DNA from: an uncultured Ruminococcus sp.
GTDB taxonomy: Bacteria > Bacillota > Clostridia > Oscillospirales > Acutalibacteraceae
DNA: 5,725 nucleotides
NCBI GenBank assembly: GCA_902766585.1
Contig: CACXDV010000067.1
Coordinates: 1 to 5,725, forward strand
Direction of reading: 5' to 3'
Of this stretch, positions 1 through 5,188 are shown one piece after another. The notes beneath the pieces are model-generated. The model had not been told where the DNA came from and did not search any database. It was given only the letters and a program-made list of their open reading frames with translations. Both the position numbers and the translations under genes were made by a program. How positions within the stretch are numbered: position 1 is the stretch's first letter; each line of letters starts with the position of its first letter.

Positions 1-627
1 GTAAGAATGACAAGAACAAGCTGGATAGGCGAATTTGTAGGCGTTAAGCCCGGTACCGCAACTGTTACCGTAAAGCTTTATAACGGCAAAACAGCAAAAT
101 GTACCGTAGTTGTAAGAAACGCTCCTTCAAGCGTATCACTTTCAAAGACAGCTATGTCAATGGGTGTAGGCGAGACCTTCACACTTTCAGCTTCTATTCC
201 CGCAAATACAGCAGCTGCTGTAAGAACTTACTCATCAAGCAATTCTTCTATCGTTAAGATGACAAGAACAGACTGGGTAGGTACCTTCAAGGCTATGAAG
301 ACCGGTACAGCAAAGGTAACTGTTAAGCTCTACAACGGCAAGACAGCAACCTGTACGATCTATGTAAATGCTGCTCCCTCGTATGTAAAACTTAACAAGA
401 CCGCTATGACACTTAAGGTTGGTCAGTCAGCTACAGTAAGCTCAGTTCTTCCCGCAGGCTCAAGCGCTGCAACAAGAACCTACCGCTCCAGTGATTCCTC
501 TGTTGTTAAGATGACAAGAACAGACTGGGTAGGTACCTTCAAGGCTATGAAGCCCGGTGTTGCATGGGTATCTGTTAAGCTCTACAACGGCAAGGTAGGT
601 ACCTGTAAGGTAACGGTTGTCAAATAA
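1..627 (+). CDS. C-terminal part of a tandem bacterial Ig-like (BIG2-type) repeat protein, 5' truncated by window edge
   Basis: The frame is open from base 1 to a TAA at 625-627, giving 208 residues; the ATG at 7 lies inside a repeat and is not the true start. The protein is made of 84-residue units: a partial unit (residues 1-40), then two full units (41-124 and 125-208). Each full unit begins APS-V-L-KTAM, has a VG-t/s-T segment, an SS(N/D)SS-VVK/IVK strand, the motif MTRTDWVGTF, and a final VKLYNGK-CTV strand. This matches the Ig-like group 2 fold found in bacterial surface proteins and adhesins. Such domains usually act as extracellular spacers or binding modules. The upstream functional domain and signal peptide lie outside the window. 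The protein ends flush with the last repeat, with no LPxTG signal, hydrophobic tail or SLH domain. A terminator follows, so this is the last gene of its transcript. The family call is firm; the function is unknown. Confidence 0.85.
   Translation, partial: VRMTRTSWIGEFVGVKPGTATVTVKLYNGKTAKCTVVVRNAPSSVSLSKTAMSMGVGETFTLSASIPANTAAAVRTYSSSNSSIVKMTRTDWVGTFKAMKTGTAKVTVKLYNGKTATCTIYVNAAPSYVKLNKTAMTLKVGQSATVSSVLPAGSSAATRTYRSSDSSVVKMTRTDWVGTFKAMKPGVAWVSVKLYNGKVGTCKVTVVK
121..624 (+). repeat. Two complete in-frame 252-nt (84-codon) tandem repeat units, preceded by a partial unit at 1-120
   Basis: The units are 121-372 and 373-624, with a partial unit at 1-120. The MTRT(S/D)W codons recur at 7, 259 and 511, a spacing of exactly 252 nt. 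A 48-nt block at 253-300 is identical to 505-552, and 321-342 is identical to 573-594. The first, partial unit codes for the same VKLYNGK peptide (70-90) but differs in four of seven codons from 322-342. Units two and three are therefore the more recently duplicated or converted pair. These are coding protein-domain repeats. Confidence 0.9.
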
Positions 628-662
628 GAACAGCCTCATTCCTTGCTTGAATAATTAAAAAT

Positions 663-701
663 CGCACCGCTCCTTATATTAAAGGGGCGGTGTGTTTTTT
701 T
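663..701 (+). terminator. Rho-independent terminator of the Ig-like repeat gene
   Basis: The arms CACCGCTCCTT (665-675) and AAGGGGCGGTG (682-692) pair over 11 bp with one G-U. The stem can be extended by a G-U and a C-G pair to 663/694. The loop is six bases, and a run of seven T follows at 695-701. It lies 36 nt after the stop codon and separates this gene from the ABC operon. Confidence 0.92.
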
Positions 702-740
702 GCGTATCTTCTTATTATTTAATAAATTTTGATGATTTGC

Positions 741-769
741 TTGTAAATTTATGTATATTATGTTAGAAT
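741..769 (+). promoter_or_regulatory. Candidate sigma-A-type promoter of the ABC transporter-tautomerase operon
   Basis: The candidate has a -35 box TTGTAA (741-746), a 17-nt spacer and a -10 box TAGAAT (764-769). A TG lies one base upstream of the -10 box (761-762), an extended -10 feature. The predicted start near 776 would leave a leader of about 42 nt before the ATG at 818. The -10 is good and the -35 matches only four of six consensus bases. It sits directly between the preceding terminator and the operon, which supports the call. Confidence 0.6.
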
Positions 770-817
770 TGACTTAATGTTATCAAGAACTGTATACCTG
801 TCAGGAGGTAAAACATT

Positions 818-1537
818 ATGATAAAATTTGAAAATGTCACTAAAACATATAATAGATCGGTCAGAGCGCTCGATGATATTTCTTTCAATGTCAAGGGCGG
901 AGAGATAGTTGGCTTTATCGGTCCCAACGGCTCCGGAAAAACAACTACTATGAAGCTTCTGACCGGTATAATACGTCCCGATTCGGGAAAGATCACAGTA
1001 AACGGCTTCAATATCCGTGAGGATCCTATAAAGGTAAAGGAATCTATCGGCTATATCTCTGATAATCCCGATATGTTCCTTCGTCTTAAGGGAACGGAAT
1101 TTCTTGAGCTTATCGGCGATATTTACAAGGTGCCGACAGATGAGAGAAGGGAACGAATAAGCTCTCTTGCGGAAAAGTTCGGACTTACGGGAGCGCTTTC
1201 CTCACCGATGATGAGCTATTCGCATGGTATGAGGCAGAAAATAATGGTAATAGCTGCCCTTCTTCATAAACCGCCGGTATGGATACTCGATGAGCCTATG
1301 GTCGGTCTTGATCCGAAATCAGCCTTTGAACTGAAACAGCTTATGAGAGAGCATACCAGGGAGGGAAATGCCGTTTTCTTCTCCACACATATTCTTGAGG
1401 TTGCAGAAAAGCTTTGTGGCAGGGTAATAATAATCAAAAAGGGCAATATCCTCTATGACGGTACCCTCGAAGAGCTTGAAAAACAGAACAAGAATGATTC
1501 ACTTGAAAATATATTCCTGGAGCTGACAGAAAAATGA
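818..1537 (+). CDS. ABC transporter ATP-binding protein (ABC-2/exporter type)
   Basis: This 239-residue protein is a single cytoplasmic nucleotide-binding domain that would power the permease encoded next. Visible motifs in order are Walker A GPNGSGKTT (residues 35-43), signature YSHGMRQK (134-141, a variant of LSGGQ common in ABC-2-type exporters), Walker B WILDEP with catalytic Glu159 (155-160), D-loop GLDP (163-166) and switch His191 in FFSTH. The usual Q-loop glutamine is Asp82 in GYISDNPD, a pattern I recall from this exporter subgroup. All catalytic elements are present and the length is normal. The start is fixed by AGGAGGT at 803-809, eight bases before the ATG. Its TGA overlaps the permease start (ATGA), implying translational coupling. 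The substrate cannot be inferred from the ATPase. Confidence 0.95.
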   Translation: MIKFENVTKTYNRSVRALDDISFNVKGGEIVGFIGPNGSGKTTTMKLLTGIIRPDSGKITVNGFNIREDPIKVKESIGYISDNPDMFLRLKGTEFLELIGDIYKVPTDERRERISSLAEKFGLTGALSSPMMSYSHGMRQKIMVIAALLHKPPVWILDEPMVGLDPKSAFELKQLMREHTREGNAVFFSTHILEVAEKLCGRVIIIKKGNILYDGTLEELEKQNKNDSLENIFLELTEK

Positions 1538-3192
1538 AAATGTATTTGCGTCTTGTATCGGCTCTTATTCAGGGCGTGGAGCCAAGCGACAAGGAGAAAA
1601 AAAGAAATAAGATATTCTATATCGTAATGGCGATAATTGCAGGCTTCGGAATAATGCTGCCGATGACCTTTTTCGTTGGAGTTATTATTTACTCTATGAC
1701 AGGCGCGCTGCTGCCATTTGGTACTCCTGAAAACGGAGCGGAGCTTTTCCTTCACCTGATAGCGACCTTTTCTTTTATTTTCGGACTGAATGTTATATTT
1801 TCGGTATTTTATTTTTCGGGGGATATTGAAAGCCTTCTTCCGCTGCCCCTCAGACCGTATCAGATAATCGGCGCAAAATTCACCGCCGCGCTTATCAGTG
1901 AAAGCGTAATGGAATGGCTGGTGCTTGCGGCTGCGCTCATAGGTTATACGATCGGCGGAAAAATGCCCTTTTATGCATGGCTGGGAGTTATAATCGGAAC
2001 AATAACCATGCCGATACTTCCGCTTATATACTGCGGGATAATTTGCATGATAGTAATGTACTTCACCCGCTTTATAAAGAATAAGGATACCGTAAACAAG
2101 ATAACAGGTCTTTTTACCTTTGCAGTAATAGTCGGTATAGTTTATACAGGCTCGCTCAGCGGCTTTAATACCGATAAGCTTATTGACGCGCTGTCAAAGC
2201 CCGATAATGCTCTTCTTAATGTTATGAACTGCATTTTCCCGACAGTACCTCTTCTCATTCGCTCAATGGGAACAGGAAGCCCTCTTGAACTTATTCTTTA
2301 TCTTCTTATAAATGCCGCTGCTGTTTGTATTTTTATGCTTTTAGCACAGGTGCTTTATCTTCCGAGTGTGGTCGGAATAGGTCAGGGCGGCGCAAAGGAA
2401 AGACATTCTGCGGCGGAAATTATCTCAAAAATGAAAAGACATTCAACCGTGATAACCTGTCTGAAAAAGGAATTTCGTATCCTTGTCCGCACTCCCGCTT
2501 ATTTTACAAACTGTGTAATGATAAATTTTATGTGTCCCGTTTTTGTTTATCTTGCATTTGTCATTCACGGACAGACCAATTTCCTCGAATCCTTTATTTA
2601 CGGCATTAAGAGCGGAAACAGAGAATCTGTACTTATGCTTGTGCTCGGCATAACTGCCGTATCTGTTCTTGTTACCGCTATAAACTGTATTGCTTCTTCC
2701 GCGATTACAAGAGAGGGCAAGCATTTTGCATTTATAAAATATATACCTGTGCCTTATATGACACAGCTTAATGTAAAGGCTCTTATCAGCATTATTTTCA
2801 GCGGTTCGGGCATGATACTGAGTATCGTCTGGATGGGCATACAGCTCAATACAGGCTATAAATTCACTTTGTTCTGCTGTCTGCTCAGTCTGCTGTGCGT
2901 AAGCTTTGCGACCTATTTCGGAATATTTATGGACTGCATTAATCCAAAGCTTATATGGGATGACGAGCTGAATGCCCTGAGAGGAAATTATAATATTTTC
3001 TTCAATATGGCTATGGCTATAGTGATAGAAGGAGTGCTTTGTACAGGCTCATTTCTTCTCTATAAATACACTCCTCTCGGTGTATTGTTCATTATTATAA
3101 TCGACTTTGTGATTCTTATGCTTCTCAATGCCGTAAGCTATCTGCTTTGCTATTATAAAGCGGGAAGGCTTATAGAGGAGCTTGAAGGATAA
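1534..3192 (+). CDS. ABC exporter permease, large polytopic subunit (resembles the ABC_tran_2/PF16949-type family)
   Basis: This 552-residue protein is very hydrophobic, with roughly 11-12 likely membrane segments, for example near residues 27-60, 72-94, 117-140, 148-178, 192-211, 252-280, 325-346, 366-391, 414-438, 443-466, 488-510 and 513-541. Conserved-looking cytoplasmic motifs are ESLLPLPLRPYQIIGAKF (99-116), CLKKEFRILVRTPAYF (309-324), SREGK-like TREGKHFAFIKYIPVP (392-407) and NPKLIWDDELNA (470-481). From memory these match a family of large ABC-2-like permeases; no database search was made. Two homologous-looking halves are joined by a charged region (about 285-315), so it may act as the sole membrane subunit with an ATPase dimer. 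The ATG lies within the ATPase stop (ATGA), with GGAG at 1519-1522 upstream. The substrate is unknown; lipids, peptides or drugs are all possible. Confidence 0.88.
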   Translation: MKMYLRLVSALIQGVEPSDKEKKRNKIFYIVMAIIAGFGIMLPMTFFVGVIIYSMTGALLPFGTPENGAELFLHLIATFSFIFGLNVIFSVFYFSGDIESLLPLPLRPYQIIGAKFTAALISESVMEWLVLAAALIGYTIGGKMPFYAWLGVIIGTITMPILPLIYCGIICMIVMYFTRFIKNKDTVNKITGLFTFAVIVGIVYTGSLSGFNTDKLIDALSKPDNALLNVMNCIFPTVPLLIRSMGTGSPLELILYLLINAAAVCIFMLLAQVLYLPSVVGIGQGGAKERHSAAEIISKMKRHSTVITCLKKEFRILVRTPAYFTNCVMINFMCPVFVYLAFVIHGQTNFLESFIYGIKSGNRESVLMLVLGITAVSVLVTAINCIASSAITREGKHFAFIKYIPVPYMTQLNVKALISIIFSGSGMILSIVWMGIQLNTGYKFTLFCCLLSLLCVSFATYFGIFMDCINPKLIWDDELNALRGNYNIFFNMAMAIVIEGVLCTGSFLLYKYTPLGVLFIIIIDFVILMLLNAVSYLLCYYKAGRLIEELEG

Positions 3193-3215
3193 ATTTTTTT
3201 ATGAGGTGACTAACT

Positions 3216-3560
3216 ATGCCGTTTATAAACACAAAAACAAATGTACAGATTCCTGCTGAAAAGGAAACAGTTCTCAAGGAAAAGTTCGGAAAGGCTATCA
3301 GTCTTATCAGAGGAAAAAGCGAAGCATGGCTTATGCTGAATTTTCAGGATAACTGCCATATGTATTTTAAGGGTGACGGAGAAGCTCCCTGTGCTATGAT
3401 CGAGGTCAAGCTTTATGGCTCTGCTTCACCACAGGAATATGAAGCTTTGACTAATAATCTTACTAAAATAATATCTTGTGAATTAAATATTCCCGAATCA
3501 AGAATATACATCAAATACGAGGAAACTGCATATTGGGGATGGGGAGGACATAACTTCTGA
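3216..3560 (+). CDS. MIF/phenylpyruvate tautomerase-family protein (tautomerase superfamily)
   Basis: This 114-residue protein aligns along its whole length with macrophage migration inhibitory factor. It has Met-Pro at the N-terminus, so Pro2 becomes the N-terminal catalytic base after Met removal. TNV (8-10) and GK (33-34) follow, with Lys34 in the place of MIF Lys32. APCAMIEVKLYG (57-68) matches the MIF PCALC-containing strand, IYIKY (97-101) matches VYINY, and WGWGGHNF (107-114) matches the C-terminal VGW-N-STF. MIF proteins form trimers and catalyse keto-enol tautomerisation of phenylpyruvate-like compounds in vitro. The second cysteine of the MIF CxxC is Ile62 here, so that motif is absent. 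There is no signal peptide. GAGGTGA (3203-3209) lies six bases before the ATG. The gene begins 23 nt after the permease stop, so it is probably co-transcribed with the exporter. The physiological substrate is unknown. Confidence 0.9.
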   Translation: MPFINTKTNVQIPAEKETVLKEKFGKAISLIRGKSEAWLMLNFQDNCHMYFKGDGEAPCAMIEVKLYGSASPQEYEALTNNLTKIISCELNIPESRIYIKYEETAYWGWGGHNF

Positions 3561-3673
3561 TAAATCTGTTTTCTTTGATAAATACTTAACTTTTTCGTTA
3601 TCTCGGATTGCCTGATATATTAGACTGTCATTCATTTTGCGTCATATTTTTTCAAAAAAATCTTAAATTAATA

Positions 3674-3705
3674 TTGAATTAAAGAAATAAATTTGGTATT
3701 ATAAT
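3674..3705 (+). promoter_or_regulatory. Candidate promoter of the PadR-family regulator gene
   Basis: TTGAAT (3674-3679) is followed after 17 nt by TATTAT (3697-3702), with TGG just upstream (3694-3696) as an extended -10. A perfect TATAAT overlaps it at 3700-3705, but its distance from the same -35 box would be 20 nt. Either reading predicts a transcript starting near 3709-3713, with a leader of about 75 nt. Confidence 0.6.
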
Positions 3706-3719
3706 GATGTGACAAATTT
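3689..3719. promoter_or_regulatory. Inverted repeat spanning the PadR-gene promoter, possible operator
   Basis: AAATTTG (3689-3695) and CAAATTT (3713-3719) are perfect inverted copies, 17 nt apart with arm centres 24 nt apart. They bracket the -10 element and the expected transcription start. PadR proteins bind dyad-symmetric sites and often repress their own gene, so this is a plausible operator. The region does not contain the ATGT-N8-ACAT arrangement known for some PadR sites. The arms are short and AT-rich, so chance cannot be excluded. Confidence 0.4.
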
Positions 3720-3733
3720 CCCGTTAAAAAAAT

Positions 3734-3741
3734 AAGAGGAG
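3734..3741 (+). promoter_or_regulatory. Strong orphan Shine-Dalgarno sequence in the PadR leader
   Basis: AAGAGGAG is a near-ideal ribosome binding site, but no ATG, GTG or TTG lies at a usable distance downstream. The annotated PadR ATG at 3787 is 45 nt away and has only a modest AAAGG (3772-3776) of its own. The PadR frame is open back to a TAA at 3733-3735, and contains ATC (3754) and ATT (3760) codons after the site. Rare-start translation or a regulatory leader are both possible. Confidence 0.45.
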
Positions 3742-3786
3742 TTCGGGCGGGCAATCACGATTTATTCCCTGAAAGGCTGTGAGATA

Positions 3787-4173
3787 ATGGAAAAAGCTGT
3801 AAGCAAGGACAATGGTCATTCTTTTGAGGATTATTTCAAAAGAGCGACTAGTCCTATGATGACACTTCTTATCCTGAATGAAAAACCTATGTATGTATAT
3901 AAGCTATCACAAGAACTCGAAAAACGAAGCAACAGCACCTATAAGATGAATTTCTTGTATCCTGTACTTTACAAGCTCCAGCAGCAGGGTTATGTAGAGG
4001 AATATTCTCAGGAGATAACAGAAAGTCACAGGACAAGAAACTATTATGCTATTACCGAATCGGGCAAGGAGTACCTTAAATATCTGCTGAAAACATATCG
4101 TGAGCTTCTCAGTGCCGTAGAGATAGTCATTAATGAATCTATGGGCTTGGAAGAGGATAATGAAAAGAAATAA
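3787..4173 (+). CDS. PadR-family winged-helix transcriptional regulator
   Basis: This 128-residue protein has the PadR layout. A winged helix-turn-helix runs from about residue 20 to 92: SPMMTLLILNEKPMYVYKLS (22-41) covers helices 1-2, then the recognition helix region with MNFLYPVLYKLQQQGYVE (54-71), and the wing ends in RTRNYYAITESGKEYL (82-97), the counterpart of the usual GRPRKYY-T--G motif. A short C-terminal helix (about 98-120) would serve dimerisation, as in the short PadR subfamily. It lacks an obvious metal or ligand-binding domain. PadR proteins are typically repressors released by small molecules or cell-envelope stress, and often control adjacent exporters. Here the gene follows an ABC-tautomerase operon on the same strand but has its own promoter. 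The ATG at 3787 is the only standard start, preceded by a modest AAAGG ten bases upstream. The effector and targets are unknown. Confidence 0.92.
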   Translation: MEKAVSKDNGHSFEDYFKRATSPMMTLLILNEKPMYVYKLSQELEKRSNSTYKMNFLYPVLYKLQQQGYVEEYSQEITESHRTRNYYAITESGKEYLKYLLKTYRELLSAVEIVINESMGLEEDNEKK

Positions 4174-4175
4174 TC

Positions 4176-4214
4176 AAAAAAACAGTCTGTTATTTCAACA
4201 GACTGCTTTTTTTT
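4176..4214. terminator. Bidirectional Rho-independent terminator between the PadR gene and the convergent dus gene
   Basis: CAGTCTGTT (4183-4191) and AACAGACTG (4197-4205) form a perfect 9-bp stem with a 5-nt loop. Eight T follow at 4207-4214 on the plus strand, and seven A precede at 4176-4182, giving a T-run on the minus strand. The PadR stop is at 4171-4173 and the dus stop is at 4219-4221 on the minus strand, so one hairpin serves both genes. Confidence 0.93.
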
Positions 4215-4218
4215 GCCT

Positions 4219-5175
4219 TTATAGCTCCACTGATTTGCAAAGCTCTATAAGGTCATCAAATTTTTCGAGAGTACCCGCTTTTCTTCTGAGAGCCGCCGCA
4301 TCACGCATACCCTTAAAATACCATGCCGCGTGTTTTCTTGCCTCTCTCATTCCGACAGCCTCGCCTTTATATTCGCAAAGCTTCTGTATGTGGCGGATGA
4401 GAACGCTTATCCTTTCAGCCGGAGAAACAGGCAGGGAAGGACGATCTGCGCCTAAAAGACTGTTTATCTCCCTGAATATCCAAGGATTGCCGAGAGCGCC
4501 TCTGCCGACCATGACAAGGTCACAGCCGGTTTTCTCATACATATCTGCCGCATCCTGAGCGGAGGTGATATCGCCGTTTCCGATAACAGGTATGCTGACT
4601 GCCTGTTTTACCTGACGGATAATATCAATATCAACGGGAGGCGCATATTGCTGAGACCTCGTTCTGCCGTGTACCGTAACAGCCTTTGCGCCCGCCTGTT
4701 CGCATATGACAGCTACCTCAACGGCATTGACACTGCTGCTGTCCCAGCCCTTGCGTATCTTTACCGTGACCGGAACATCAACAGCCTGAGAAACAGCGCG
4801 AACTATCTCGCCGCAAAGCTGAGGATTTTTCATCAAAGCGCTCCCCGAACCGTTACACGCTATTTTTGGTGCAGGACAGCCCATGTTTATATCAATTATA
4901 TCAGGTGAATATTTCATAGCAAAATCGGCAGCCTTCGCCATGACGTCCGGCTCATAACCGAAAAGCTGTACTGCCGCCGGTCTTTCCTGTCGGGACAGTT
5001 CAAGCAGCTCAAAGGATTTTTCACTGTTATAGGTTATTCCCTTTGCGCTGACCATTTCGCCCACGACATATGCTGCGCCGAAGCCGACGCAAAGCTCCCT
5101 GAAAGCCCGGTCTGCAACGCCTGCCATTGGAGCGATGGCGGCATAGCCGTTTATTTCTGTATTTCCTATTTTCAT
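4219..5175 (-). CDS. dusB: tRNA-dihydrouridine synthase, DusB-like
   Basis: This 318-residue flavoenzyme reduces specific uridines in tRNA D-loops to dihydrouridine using FMN and NADPH. The N-terminal TIM barrel shows AIAPMAGVADRAFR (13-26), the catalytic-cysteine motif INMGCPAPKI with Cys100 (96-105), CNGSGSALMKNP (107-118), TVKIRKGW with Lys139 (137-144), TVHGRTRSQQY with His169 (167-177), GNGD (199-202) and the phosphate-binding GRGALGNPWIF (224-234). The C-terminal helical part contains MREARKHAAWYFKGM (276-290), typical of DusB. Length is normal and all key residues are present. The start ATG (5175-5173) is preceded on the minus strand by a weak GAGAG. The gene begins 13 nt after the rarA stop, so the two form one transcription unit. 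The exact target uridine and DusB subclass are inferred from similarity. Confidence 0.95.
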   Translation of the reverse strand: MKIGNTEINGYAAIAPMAGVADRAFRELCVGFGAAYVVGEMVSAKGITYNSEKSFELLELSRQERPAAVQLFGYEPDVMAKAADFAMKYSPDIIDINMGCPAPKIACNGSGSALMKNPQLCGEIVRAVSQAVDVPVTVKIRKGWDSSSVNAVEVAVICEQAGAKAVTVHGRTRSQQYAPPVDIDIIRQVKQAVSIPVIGNGDITSAQDAADMYEKTGCDLVMVGRGALGNPWIFREINSLLGADRPSLPVSPAERISVLIRHIQKLCEYKGEAVGMREARKHAAWYFKGMRDAAALRRKAGTLEKFDDLIELCKSVEL

Positions 5176-5188
5176 TTTATCTCTCTTT

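Larger units (their letters stand above)
3561..3786. other. Intergenic region between the tautomerase gene and the PadR gene
   Basis: This 226-nt AT-rich stretch holds the PadR promoter, an inverted repeat and a leader with an unused strong Shine-Dalgarno sequence, listed separately. In 3561-3660 I see no convincing terminator hairpin for the upstream operon and no open frame of note. Short T and A runs near 3648-3660 could pair only with an impossibly small loop. Read-through from the ABC operon into the PadR gene is therefore possible. Confidence 0.6.

Noticed and set aside
1..627. Regular direct repeats that could suggest a CRISPR or satellite array
   Set aside because: The period is 252 nt, exactly 84 codons in frame, and each unit encodes an Ig-like domain; there are no short repeats with unique spacers.
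795..810. Small hairpin TACCT-N6-AGGTA that would cover the ABC operon ribosome binding site
   Set aside because: Only five base pairs, three of them A-T, so it is too weak to argue for translational control.
763..1011. Open frame of 82 codons on the minus strand opposite the ABC ATPase start
   Set aside because: It runs antisense to a gene with full Walker A coding and has no recognisable family or ribosome binding site; it is a shadow frame.
1060..1090. Loss of the ABC Q-loop glutamine (Asp82) as a sign of a dead ATPase
   Set aside because: All other catalytic motifs are intact, and Asp at this position is, as far as I recall, common in this exporter subgroup.
2325..2724. Overlapping open frames on both strands inside the permease gene
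   Set aside because: They lie wholly inside a continuous 552-codon permease frame with conserved motifs, and their translations look like random frames.
3194..3200. Run of seven T between the permease and tautomerase genes, as a possible internal terminator
   Set aside because: No stable GC-rich hairpin precedes it; the adjacent sequence pairs poorly.
3710..3786. Possible riboswitch or attenuator in the PadR leader
   Set aside because: The leader is under 80 nt, has no T-run after a hairpin and matches no riboswitch consensus that I recognise; only a weak bulged stem is visible.
4133..4558. Open frame of 141 codons on the plus strand overlapping the end of the PadR gene
   Set aside because: It reads through the bidirectional terminator and antisense to the conserved dus gene; its translation resembles no protein family.
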